Assembly (NCBI RefSeq): GCF_003862495.1
Contig: NZ_RRCH01000028.1
Coordinates: 211,507-275,506 of the forward strand
DNA: 64,000 nt
Direction of reading: 5' to 3'
DNA from: Halocatena pleomorpha
GTDB lineage: Archaea; Halobacteriota; Halobacteria; Halobacteriales; Haloarculaceae
Positions 25,157 to 32,726 of this stretch are shown here, piece after piece. Made by a program: the position numbers and the translations under genes. Under the pieces are notes generated by a model. That model had not been told where the DNA came from. It did not search any database and saw only the letters and a program-made list of their open reading frames with translations. Each line of letters opens with the position of its first letter. The first letter of the stretch is position 1.

Positions 25157-25720
25157 ATGCGCAGACGGGAGCTTCTTGCTGGACTGGGGAGTATCGGTGT
25201 TCTTGGTGGTGCCGGTCTCGTCGCGATCGAGGGGGTTCCTTCAGTAGAGAATCGATCCGAACATCAGGCTAACGGGGAGGCAGCTGATAGAACAGAAACT
25301 GATCCCATCACGATTGAGACTATCACTGCACCCGGTAGCCGAGACGGACAGGTGACAATCCCTGCGTCAGATCGGTCGACCTTTATCGATTTCTTCGGAA
25401 CATGGTGTCCACCGTGTGTCGAGCAGATGCCTGCACTAGCGGAAGCGAACAAGCGTGTCGGTAACTCAGTGCTATTTATCTCTGTGACGACAGAGGCCGT
25501 TGGACGTTCTGTAGCGAAACGAGAACTCGTCAACTGGTGGAAAACACACGACGGAAACTGGTTACTTGGGGTTGATCAGCGAGCTGCATTGGCAGCCCGG
25601 TACCTTGAGGGGGGCTATCCATCTGCTGTGGCGATCGATGCGTCTGGGAAGGTACAGTGGTCAAAAGCTGGGGTCAAGACAGCTGATCAACTCGTCGCTG
25701 GCATTCGACAAGCTCTATAA
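25157..25720 (+). CDS. TlpA/ResA-like exported thioredoxin
   Basis: 187 residues. The Tat-type signal (MRRRELLAGLGSIGVLGGAG) leads to a thioredoxin fold with active site WCPPC (C84, C87) in FIDFFGTWCPPCVEQMPALA. The cis-Pro loop is GGYPSAVAI. TlpA-type proteins reduce disulfides outside the membrane, for example in cytochrome c or CuA maturation, and take electrons from CcdA/DsbD. The CcdA-like gene begins four bases downstream. The SCO-TlpA-CcdA order strongly suggests one functional unit for maturation of a copper or heme protein. Confidence 0.9.
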   Translation: MRRRELLAGLGSIGVLGGAGLVAIEGVPSVENRSEHQANGEAADRTETDPITIETITAPGSRDGQVTIPASDRSTFIDFFGTWCPPCVEQMPALAEANKRVGNSVLFISVTTEAVGRSVAKRELVNWWKTHDGNWLLGVDQRAALAARYLEGGYPSAVAIDASGKVQWSKAGVKTADQLVAGIRQAL

Positions 25721-25724
25721 ATAT

Positions 25725-26390
25725 ATGAGTGAGGCTGCATTACTCACAAATCTCTCGTTCGCGCTCACTGCTGGCGTAGCAACGTTCTTTTCTCCATGCG
25801 CATATCCCCTGCTCTCCGGATATGTTGGGTTTTATATAAAACGAGCGGACTCGGATGAGATTTCACTTGCCAGCACGAGTGTTCGAGGTATCGCAGCAGG
25901 TACCGGCGTTCTTGTTACGTTCGGTATTCTCACAGGTACGACGGTTTGGATCGGACGGTCTGTTCTTTCGAATATCATGTTTTTCGAATCACTTGTTGGT
26001 GTGTTGCTAATAATATTTGGGGGTTTCGCCGTGACGGGGTACGCACCATCGATCTCAGCGTCACTCCCAAAGCGACGATCAAGCGTACTCGGCTTCGGAG
26101 TCTTCGGGGCGGGCTATGCGTTGGCCGGTGCAGGCTGTGTAGCTCCGATATTTTTGGCAGTGATTGCGCGTTCGATGGCGTTACCGACTGGAACGGCTTC
26201 CTTCGTCGTACTCACATACGCAACTGTTGTGTCCGTGCTTATGGTTTCGGTTACAGTTGCGACGGGAATGGGGCTGCTGAGGGGTGCCTCTCGTCTTACA
26301 ACGTATTCGGGTCGGCTGAAACAACTTACTGGTATTGTAATGATAATATCTGTAATTGGACAGATTTATCTGACTCTTGTGGTCTATTGA
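25725..26390 (+). CDS. ccdA: CcdA/DsbD-type membrane thiol transporter
   Basis: 221 residues and six predicted helices. It carries the two conserved intramembrane cysteines of the CcdA family: C25 in ATFFSPCAYPLLSGY and the one in YALAGAGCVAPIFLAV. CcdA passes reducing equivalents from cytoplasmic thioredoxin across the membrane to TlpA-like proteins. The ATG at 25725 is preferred; the longer frame from 25566 overlaps the TlpA gene and has no family match. It is the last gene of the SCO-TlpA-CcdA run. Confidence 0.9.
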   Translation: MSEAALLTNLSFALTAGVATFFSPCAYPLLSGYVGFYIKRADSDEISLASTSVRGIAAGTGVLVTFGILTGTTVWIGRSVLSNIMFFESLVGVLLIIFGGFAVTGYAPSISASLPKRRSSVLGFGVFGAGYALAGAGCVAPIFLAVIARSMALPTGTASFVVLTYATVVSVLMVSVTVATGMGLLRGASRLTTYSGRLKQLTGIVMIISVIGQIYLTLVVY

Positions 26391-26526
26391 TGCCGCTCGA
26401 TCTCCTGTAGGGTCCTCGAATCGCAAATATTTGATCCCCGGCAGGATACCGGTTGGTACACCTGATCGGAAGGTAGCTGAGTATCTGTCTCCAGTTGCTG
26501 TACTTCGCTGAAAAATATCATTTGTT

Positions 26527-26976
26527 TTAAATTTCTGTTTTTAACTCTTTTCGTCCGGTGAGAGAGTCAGGATCAAGGCGATAAAATCCGAACTGAATCT
26601 CTCCAGGCGGAACGCCGAACATGTCGATGAGTGGTATATGGACCCGTTCGAGACCTGCAAGCGTTTCGGTGGCAATTGATTCTTCCTCGACATCCTCAAG
26701 CTGACCACTAGCAATAACACTCCGCCAGCCGTCGTCCGTCTGCTCGTAGGTTACGAACGTGACTGCCTGACCCGTGACGTCTGCTCTGACGTTATCTGTT
26801 CCGGGAGCGAGTCGGAAGTAAAAATCATGCTCGACTTGGTCGTAACCGTAGGAGATTGGGATTGATTGAGGAGGACTGTCGATCCCCCGAGAAAAGGAGA
26901 TAACACCTGTTTCCCGAGTCTCAAGAAACTTGTCGCGCTCTTCGCTGTTCATTTGTGTTGGACTTTCATCGTCCAT
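26527..26976 (-). CDS. Pyridoxamine 5'-phosphate oxidase-like FMN-binding protein
   Basis: 149 residues from the ATG at 26976. Split-barrel pattern: FLETRETGVISFSRG, SIPISYGYDQVEHDFYFR, TFVTYEQTDDGWRSVIASGQ. The Y-x-F-R strand and the W-x-S-V-x-x-x-G strand are typical of the haloarchaeal PPOX/HugZ-like family, which bind FMN or F420. The substrate is unknown. It is a paralogue of the next gene; both read leftward, separated by a 160-nt gap. Confidence 0.85.
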   Translation of the reverse strand: MDDESPTQMNSEERDKFLETRETGVISFSRGIDSPPQSIPISYGYDQVEHDFYFRLAPGTDNVRADVTGQAVTFVTYEQTDDGWRSVIASGQLEDVEEESIATETLAGLERVHIPLIDMFGVPPGEIQFGFYRLDPDSLTGRKELKTEI

Positions 26977-27137
26977 CACTTCTCATTCGCTCGCATCAGA
27001 AAAAAACGTTCGCCAGTAGTTGTTATCTGGATAGCGTTTATCAGTTGGACATATGGTTTATTGTACTATTTGTCTATCAGCGTATAGCGGAGCAGGTCAG
27101 TCTGAGACAACGTGATGGCACTTTACTACCACTGCAG

Positions 27138-27596
27138 TCAAGCAGTAGGGCTCCCATGTTGGATGCCTGTCCATTCATCGATCTGGAAGTGGTATCCTTC
27201 TACACCACGCATCGGACTGGCAGAGCTGAATATATCAGGGTGCCAAGCGTTCTGCATAGCGTTCCGAAGAGCGTCCCACTCGTCATCATCCACGCTGTCG
27301 ACACGACCGCTGATGCTCACACTCTGCCAGTCGTGGAGTGACTCAGCGCGATAGACAAGAAAACGCCCTTTCTCCGCGTGTGTAGCTAACGTTTCTTTTC
27401 TGCTTTCTGAACCGAACAGCAGAAATATAAAATACAGTGTGGAGCTTCCATCAAATCCAAACGACATCGGCACAAGATATGGAAGTTCTTCATCTGGAAA
27501 AGCAAGTATCCCAACGCCTTCCTCTGTCAGAAATTCCTTGATCTGGTCGTCAGTCATTGAAACAGCACTTGATTCTGCTATTGCCTCTATCGACAT
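27138..27596 (-). CDS. Pyridoxamine 5'-phosphate oxidase-like FMN-binding protein, second copy
   Basis: 152 residues with the same split-barrel pattern as its neighbour: FLTEEGVGILAFPDEELPYL, VPMSFGFDGSSTLYFIFLLF, GRFLVYRAESLHDWQSVSIS. The N-terminal 15 residues (MSIEAIAESSAVSM) resemble start sequences of other haloarchaeal PPOX stress proteins. Two PPOX genes beside UspA and DUF2267 genes are a common oxidative-stress grouping. Cofactor (FMN or F420) and substrate cannot be read from the sequence. Confidence 0.85.
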   Translation of the reverse strand: MSIEAIAESSAVSMTDDQIKEFLTEEGVGILAFPDEELPYLVPMSFGFDGSSTLYFIFLLFGSESRKETLATHAEKGRFLVYRAESLHDWQSVSISGRVDSVDDDEWDALRNAMQNAWHPDIFSSASPMRGVEGYHFQIDEWTGIQHGSPTA

Positions 27597-27861
27597 GATT
27601 CACAATACGTCCACTCCTACTTAAATCATAGATAGTTATTCAATTATGTATAAATTTATATGAATATAATAGTTCTGTGGCGAGCTATCGGTGTGGTCTG
27701 TCTCGTTCCTAGGTTGTTTCTGCTCCTCCGACGGTGTTTGTACCAATTTAAGCACGGAGACTCTCGTGTTTCGTACGCAAGTCGATATCTCACTCGCGTT
27801 CCCGGTAAATCATCTTTTCAACGCTGAAGAGGTGCGAACCGCACGGTTGAAGCGAATTGTC

Positions 27862-28329
27862 TCAAGAAACGACGGTAACAACAGCTGGAACCCGGCGCAC
27901 TACAGACTCGGAGACGTTGCCAAGAAGCATGCGCGAAAGCGGGTCTTTACTGTGTCGACCGAGAATGACGTGATCTATCTCTTGTTCTTGGGTGTATTTC
28001 ACGATCTGTTGGGCGGAAGATCCGTATCGGATCTCACTACGGATGGTGATATCGGAATCGGCAGCACGCTCTCGCTTTCGTTCGTGTAAGGATTTGATCT
28101 TCTCTTCTACTTCTTCATACCACTCTTGCGAGTACCCCGGTATCCCGGCTCTCCCACTCGGAGATTGCAGTCCAGACGCAACAGGATCGATGTCGAATGG
28201 ATTGATCACCGTTAGAATTGTGATACTGACGGCGGGAAAATTGAGCGCATAGTCGAATGCATGTTTGCTAGCGTTCGACCCATCGATAGGCACGAGAATG
28301 TTTTCTTCCTCCAGGGAGCTATCGCTCAT
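27862..28329 (-). CDS. Universal stress protein (UspA family)
   Basis: 155 residues from the ATG at 28329 (MSDSSLEEENILVPIDGSNA). The longer frame adds 96 hydrophobic residues and is rejected. It has the Usp pattern: NILVPIDGSNASKHAFDYAL at the N terminus, a TVINPFDID strand, and the ATP-binding end VILGRHSKDPLSRMLLGNVS plus ESVVRRVPAVVTVV. The G-x2-G-x9-G-(S/T) motif appears as GRHSKDPLSRMLLGNVS, in which the first glycines are partly replaced. ATP binding is therefore likely but not certain. Confidence 0.9.
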   Translation of the reverse strand: MSDSSLEEENILVPIDGSNASKHAFDYALNFPAVSITILTVINPFDIDPVASGLQSPSGRAGIPGYSQEWYEEVEEKIKSLHERKRERAADSDITIRSEIRYGSSAQQIVKYTQEQEIDHVILGRHSKDPLSRMLLGNVSESVVRRVPAVVTVVS

Positions 28330-28706
28330 ACTGTAGGGGTCGGTATCACCGTCTAAAGTTGTTTGCTCAATTTCTCTGTTATATATTATTAAATAGAAAC
28401 AAAATATGAATAATTGTATCATAATAATATGGTTGCGTAACCAAGAGAAAATTATAGGCTTCGTGGCCCCACGATCCACTAGACTAGTGATGAGTGAAAT
28501 GAATATCACCACCGCGATCGGGAGATTAGTTACCCCGGTGCAGTGGAGATCGAACGTACGACTGGCAATCGTTGGGCCACCGAGCTGATTATCGCGGTCG
28601 TCTGTCGTGTCCCACAATTGGCCGCAACTGATCCATCGCCAAGGCTGTGGGTCTGTTTTTGCGCTTTACTGACGACGAGCTGCGCTCAGAGAGACAGTGA
28701 TCCCGT
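28330..28706. other. 377-nt intergenic region upstream of uspA
   Basis: Holds an AT-rich stretch (28375-28435, about 80 percent A+T) that probably carries the leftward uspA promoter. A hydrophobic frame on the minus strand continues from the usp gene into it without a plausible start. No gene is accepted. Confidence 0.4.
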
Positions 28707-29096
28707 TTACGATTGTTCCCGGTCGGTCAACTCGAATAGTGGATCATACCCTGCGGGCAACTGATCTTTGACTTGTTGCATTTCGTTGGCTGGGACGATT
28801 TCATTGAGTAGCGCGATAATCGCTTTTGCGTGGTAAACACCATCCGATCGTTCGACGTTCGCACGTTCGCTCACTCGGTCGAAAAATTCGTTAAGGGGGA
28901 ACCGTTGACCAGACTCCGCCTCTAAGAGATACCGATCTACTTCCATCGGCAACGGTCCGGCAAGATCCTTCGCCTCACCGGCTTGGAGTCGTTCACCGAG
29001 GGTCGTCAAGACAGCGCGTGTCGACCGCACTGCCTTTCCCCCCTCACTCAGTTGCAGTCTGTTCTGGACCTGACCCATGAATTGATCGTAATGCAT
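28707..29096 (-). CDS. DUF2267 family protein
   Basis: 129 residues. The family pattern is complete: MHYDQFMGQVQNRLQLSEGG, AVRSTRAVLTTLGERLQAGE, AKDLAGPLPMEVDRYLLEAE and FFDRVSERANV. The protein is helical and soluble; its function is unknown. DUF2267 genes are common in haloarchaeal stress islands near Usp and PPOX genes, as here. Confidence 0.9.
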   Translation of the reverse strand: MHYDQFMGQVQNRLQLSEGGKAVRSTRAVLTTLGERLQAGEAKDLAGPLPMEVDRYLLEAESGQRFPLNEFFDRVSERANVERSDGVYHAKAIIALLNEIVPANEMQQVKDQLPAGYDPLFELTDREQS

Positions 29097-29509
29097 CGGT
29101 AACTCCTGTCCTATCTTAATCGAAGGCCACTAATATACATCTAATGTATGGGAGAATATAATTGGGATGAAGAACAACGACGGCTACTGCGGTCCGTGTT
29201 GCTCCCTGTGCACGGACCAGAAAATACTCCACGCGAAGTGAACAACCCGAGTAACGGCTCCTAATCATATCGGAGTTAAGAATCTGGTCTGTCTCCAGGT
29301 AGTACGAAGCCATAAGAACAGCGGATCGTACGGCTGCGTCCGCCTTCCGGACCGTATCAACATATTGTTATCTCTGACGACCACTATCATATTTATAATA
29401 TATGTTCATTAATGTTTGTTAGTATGTGATTAATTTTTATTATCTATTCAGTCCCCGATACCTCCAAGCGACACTATGCTTTATAACTATAGATAATGTA
29501 CAACAAGTT
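29097..29509. other. 413-nt divergent intergenic region
   Basis: AT-rich between 29370 and 29450. A TATA-like run (tttataacta, 29480-29489) lies about 25 nt before the ATG at 29510. No accepted gene; a 65-codon minus-strand frame (29116-29313) has no support. Confidence 0.4.
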
Positions 29510-29989
29510 ATGGAACCCGTCAGAAGCAGCATCGGTGGTGGAATAGCTGCTACAGTCGTACTGACAGCGTTTTTATTCATCACTGATTTCCTGCTCACAA
29601 CCAACCCGTTCGTGTTCGCTACATTCACGAGTTTGTGTGCCATCGGAGGTCCTCCCTTCTGTGAGGTAGGAAGTCAACTGGCGGCAGCGATAACGTTCTT
29701 CTGGTACATCGTCCTATTCGCTATCGCCTGGCCACTTTTCTTCGGTGGATTTACCTGGGGACTCCCTGGCGAAACCGGACTCACTCACGGCGCTGTCTTT
29801 AGTTTCATCCTGTGGGTTGGATACGTTAGTGCTCTTTACGGGTTCGGACTCGGTGGCCAAAACGGTAGTGGCGGGTCTCTCCTGTTACTCATCACGTTGG
29901 TCGCGTATTTGCTATACGGTCTCGTTTTGGGTGGTGTCTACGACCTTCTCAGTAGACATAGAACGTTCCTCGGTTCTAAATCCTCCTAA
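29510..29989 (+). CDS. Haloarchaeal multi-pass membrane protein (DUF6789-like)
   Basis: 159 residues from ATG 29510, preceded by a TATA box at -25. Four to five helices: GGGIAATVVLTAFLFITDFL, QLAAAITFFWYIVLFAIAW, HGAVFSFILWVGYVSALYGF and LLLLITLVAYLLYGLVLGGV. The Gly-rich pattern fits a haloarchaeal family of unknown function. The longer frame from 29426 overlaps the promoter. It converges with the formate-dehydrogenase-like operon. Confidence 0.7.
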   Translation: MEPVRSSIGGGIAATVVLTAFLFITDFLLTTNPFVFATFTSLCAIGGPPFCEVGSQLAAAITFFWYIVLFAIAWPLFFGGFTWGLPGETGLTHGAVFSFILWVGYVSALYGFGLGGQNGSGGSLLLLITLVAYLLYGLVLGGVYDLLSRHRTFLGSKSS

Positions 29990-30027
29990 CAGAACACAAT
30001 TTGATGAACGCCGGGCGGTGCCGTCCG

Positions 30028-31983
30028 TCAGGAGTGTCGAGTATTCTTAGCGAGTGCAACGGTGACGGTGGGCGTCCCCGTCGCTGACCGTACAAGCGGA
30101 TCAGCCACATCTGCGTGGAGATACGCTGTCCCTTCGCGGACAGCATCACCGACGGCAGCAGTTGTCATGACCGTACTGTCGCCAGTGGCGACGACAACAC
30201 GGTCGCCGTCTTCGATGCCCCGCACTGTCGCGTCATCCACGTTCAGCCGTATCCGGTTGTCAACTGTGTGCTCGACCTCGAAGCCCCCTGCTCGGCTGCC
30301 AACGACGAGAACGAGTTCGTCGTCAGTCGGTAGCGCGACCACCTGAGTGAGAGGCATAAATGGGGCCTTGCCATCATGGGTCGCAAACCCATCCGCGTAA
30401 AGGGGACTATCGTTATCTACCGGCCAGCGTTCGTCGGCCGTGTCAGGAAGTTTCTCGTACAACGGATTCACCGCCCGAAGCTCGTCAAAGGCAGCCTCCG
30501 GATCGGGGGGTGCGAATCCGCTGCCGACGAGTCGTTTTCCGAGTGCTGCCAGAATCGCATAATCCGTTCTCGCCATGCCGGGTGGCGACGTAGCGACCGA
30601 CAGCCACTGCACACGCCGATCGAGATTCGTCACTGTTCCTGTTTTCTCCAACCCGATCGCTGCTGGGAGGACAATGTCGGCGTGCTCCATCGTTTCGCTC
30701 GGGAACACATCGAGAACAACGAGTGTCTCCAGTGCGTCCAACTGGCTTGTCACCAAATCAGCGTCGCGTTTTTCGATCGCTGGATTCTCACCGACGACGA
30801 GCGCCCCGTGAACTGCCGTACCGAACGCGTCAAGCGCCTCATGCTCGTTATGCCCCGGGGTAGACGGTGGCTCGACCCCCCAAACGTCCGCAACTCTGCG
30901 CCTTGCAGCGTCGTTCGTAAGCGACTGGTGGCCAGGAAGTGTATCGGGTCGACAGCCCATATCAACGGCACCCTGTTCGTTGTTCAGGCCACGCAGGAGC
31001 GTGAACCCCGTGCCCGGCCGTCCGACATTGCCGGTGAGTAACAGCATGTTAAGAAGCGCGTCCGCCGTCGAGGACGCATCACCGCTGTCTTCAATGCCGG
31101 TTCCCCCGGCAACGGCAACCCGATCAGCTGTTCCGATGCGATCGGCAAGTTCGAAAAGCGTCTCAGTATCAACGCCAGTTGTCCGTTTCCCGGCGTCGAT
31201 ATCGATATCGCTGAGAGACGCCTTCCATGCTTCGTAGTCCTTCGTGCGGTCGTTGATGAACGACGCGTCGATGTATCCGTGCTCGACAAGCAGTGCACAG
31301 ATGAGGTGGAAACACAGCGCGTCTGTACCTGGCCTGGGTGTGATATGCTGATCAGCGATGCGTGTCGTCTCATTCCGCCGAGGATCGACATGGATGAGTG
31401 TCGTCCCATCGGCAACGGCCGGCCGGATAAACGCGTCGAACGCCACGGGCTGTTGAATGGCCGGGTTCGCACCGACGACAAGGAGGAGATCGGCGCTCGT
31501 CAGATCAGCGAGGCGATTCGTCGAGGCTGGCCAGCCAAAGCGATTTTCGAGCGCGGTCGCCGCTGAGGTGTGACAGAGCCGGGCGCGGTTATCAACGTTG
31601 TTCGTTCCTAGGGTGCGGGCGAGTTTCTGGAGAAGATAGTTCTCTTCGTTCGTGCAACGAGGCGCGCCGAAGAATGCGAGTGCGTCCGGCCCGTTGGCGT
31701 CACACACGGTCTCGAAATCACTACCCACTCGATCGAGCGCCGTCGACCAGTCAGTCGGGACGAGATCACCGTTGTGTCGCACGAGTGGTGTCGTGAGGCG
31801 ATCGTCAGCGTGGACGGCTTCGAACGCCGTTGCCCCCTTCTGACAGAGGCGGCCGTTCGGGTTCGCTGGGCCTTCACGACCTTTTGCACGACCCCCTTCA
31901 CTGTGGGCAAGACGACATCCCACCGCACAGAGCGGACACACCGACTCGGTTGCGGTAACGGATCGATCGGGGTGGTCAGTCAT
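30028..31983 (-). CDS. Second molybdopterin oxidoreductase subunit of the formate-dehydrogenase-like operon
   Basis: 651 residues of the DMSO-reductase superfamily. The N-terminal [4Fe-4S] motif is complete: C16, C19, C23 (CPLCAVGC) and C47. The probable metal-ligand Cys-His pair is C137-H138 in NNVDNRARLCHTSA, at the place of the formate dehydrogenase Sec/Cys. Molybdopterin-binding regions are present (VVGANPAIQQPVAFDAF, GNVGRPGTGFTLLRGLNNEQ, VGENPAI, LPAAIGLEKTGTVTN). It is about 100 residues shorter than the FdhA encoded two genes upstream and diverges in the C-terminal domain. Two catalytic-type subunits in one operon is unusual. It may be a second enzyme sharing the same electron-transfer subunits, for example acting on another small molecule. 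Confidence 0.85.
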   Translation of the reverse strand: MTDHPDRSVTATESVCPLCAVGCRLAHSEGGRAKGREGPANPNGRLCQKGATAFEAVHADDRLTTPLVRHNGDLVPTDWSTALDRVGSDFETVCDANGPDALAFFGAPRCTNEENYLLQKLARTLGTNNVDNRARLCHTSAATALENRFGWPASTNRLADLTSADLLLVVGANPAIQQPVAFDAFIRPAVADGTTLIHVDPRRNETTRIADQHITPRPGTDALCFHLICALLVEHGYIDASFINDRTKDYEAWKASLSDIDIDAGKRTTGVDTETLFELADRIGTADRVAVAGGTGIEDSGDASSTADALLNMLLLTGNVGRPGTGFTLLRGLNNEQGAVDMGCRPDTLPGHQSLTNDAARRRVADVWGVEPPSTPGHNEHEALDAFGTAVHGALVVGENPAIEKRDADLVTSQLDALETLVVLDVFPSETMEHADIVLPAAIGLEKTGTVTNLDRRVQWLSVATSPPGMARTDYAILAALGKRLVGSGFAPPDPEAAFDELRAVNPLYEKLPDTADERWPVDNDSPLYADGFATHDGKAPFMPLTQVVALPTDDELVLVVGSRAGGFEVEHTVDNRIRLNVDDATVRGIEDGDRVVVATGDSTVMTTAAVGDAVREGTAYLHADVADPLVRSATGTPTVTVALAKNTRHS

Positions 31984-31990
31984 CTGTTTC

Positions 31991-32725
31991 TTACGGGCCT
32001 TTTCTGAGTCGACGACCTTGAGCTTTTAGCACATTCATGAGATAGCCGAGACTGGTGCGTACATCGCGTCGAGTGAGCGAGCGAACAGATCCATACAGGC
32101 CGATCGGTTCTGGATCATGCTCGGCCTCTCCGACAGCGTTTAGCACACGGTTCAGGCCGGTCACTGTCGATTCGTCGATCTCAAGAGCGGACAGCGTCTT
32201 CGACAGCTCCACGAGATCGTCGAGGTGGCCCTCCCGCTGGAGTTCCATCATGGAGTCGATGGCCGCCGTGACTTCGGACCCGTTCTCACCGAGAACGACA
32301 GCAAGTTCCTCTGCTTCTTCCTCCGTAAGTGACGTCGACAGCGTCTCCGTGATAGCAACGAACGTATCGACGTGTCCTTGTCGCTGGAGGCGACCGACAG
32401 TTTCGAGAAGCTCCGTGAGCTCGCTAGCATTCTCGCTGACACCGTCAGCGAGTGCCACGGTTCCGTCAGTTGAGACGGCGTCCGCTGCCTCGATGAGTGT
32501 GACCACTGAATCCGTCACATACTCGACTTCCTCGTCGTCCGCACTTGCGAGCACGAGTACCGCCGTTTCGAGGATATCCTCTAGTTCGTCCGTGTACTCG
32601 GCGGCGGCCGCGTAGTCACTGCCGTATTCCTCTAAGACTGCGCGGAGCGCTTCGGTCCCTTCCTGAGGGCGGTCCGAGCGCCGGTTCATCGCGGTCTCTG
32701 GGACGGTTGTTGTGGGATCAGCCAT
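31991..32725 (-). CDS. DUF1641 protein, formate-dehydrogenase accessory
   Basis: 244 residues from the ATG at 32725 (MADPTTTVPETAM); an in-frame ATG three codons upstream overlaps the fdhA stop. Acidic, all-helical, with repeated heptad-like units: DDEEVEYVTDSVVTLIEAAD, GVSENASELTELLETVGRLQ, LGENGSEVTAAIDSMMELQR. DUF1641 proteins are encoded beside FdhF-type dehydrogenases in bacteria (Bacillus YjgD/YrhD) and archaea; their exact role is not established. It sits between the two molybdopterin-subunit genes in the same transcript. Confidence 0.85.
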   Translation of the reverse strand: MADPTTTVPETAMNRRSDRPQEGTEALRAVLEEYGSDYAAAAEYTDELEDILETAVLVLASADDEEVEYVTDSVVTLIEAADAVSTDGTVALADGVSENASELTELLETVGRLQRQGHVDTFVAITETLSTSLTEEEAEELAVVLGENGSEVTAAIDSMMELQREGHLDDLVELSKTLSALEIDESTVTGLNRVLNAVGEAEHDPEPIGLYGSVRSLTRRDVRTSLGYLMNVLKAQGRRLRKGP

Positions 32726-32726
32726 C

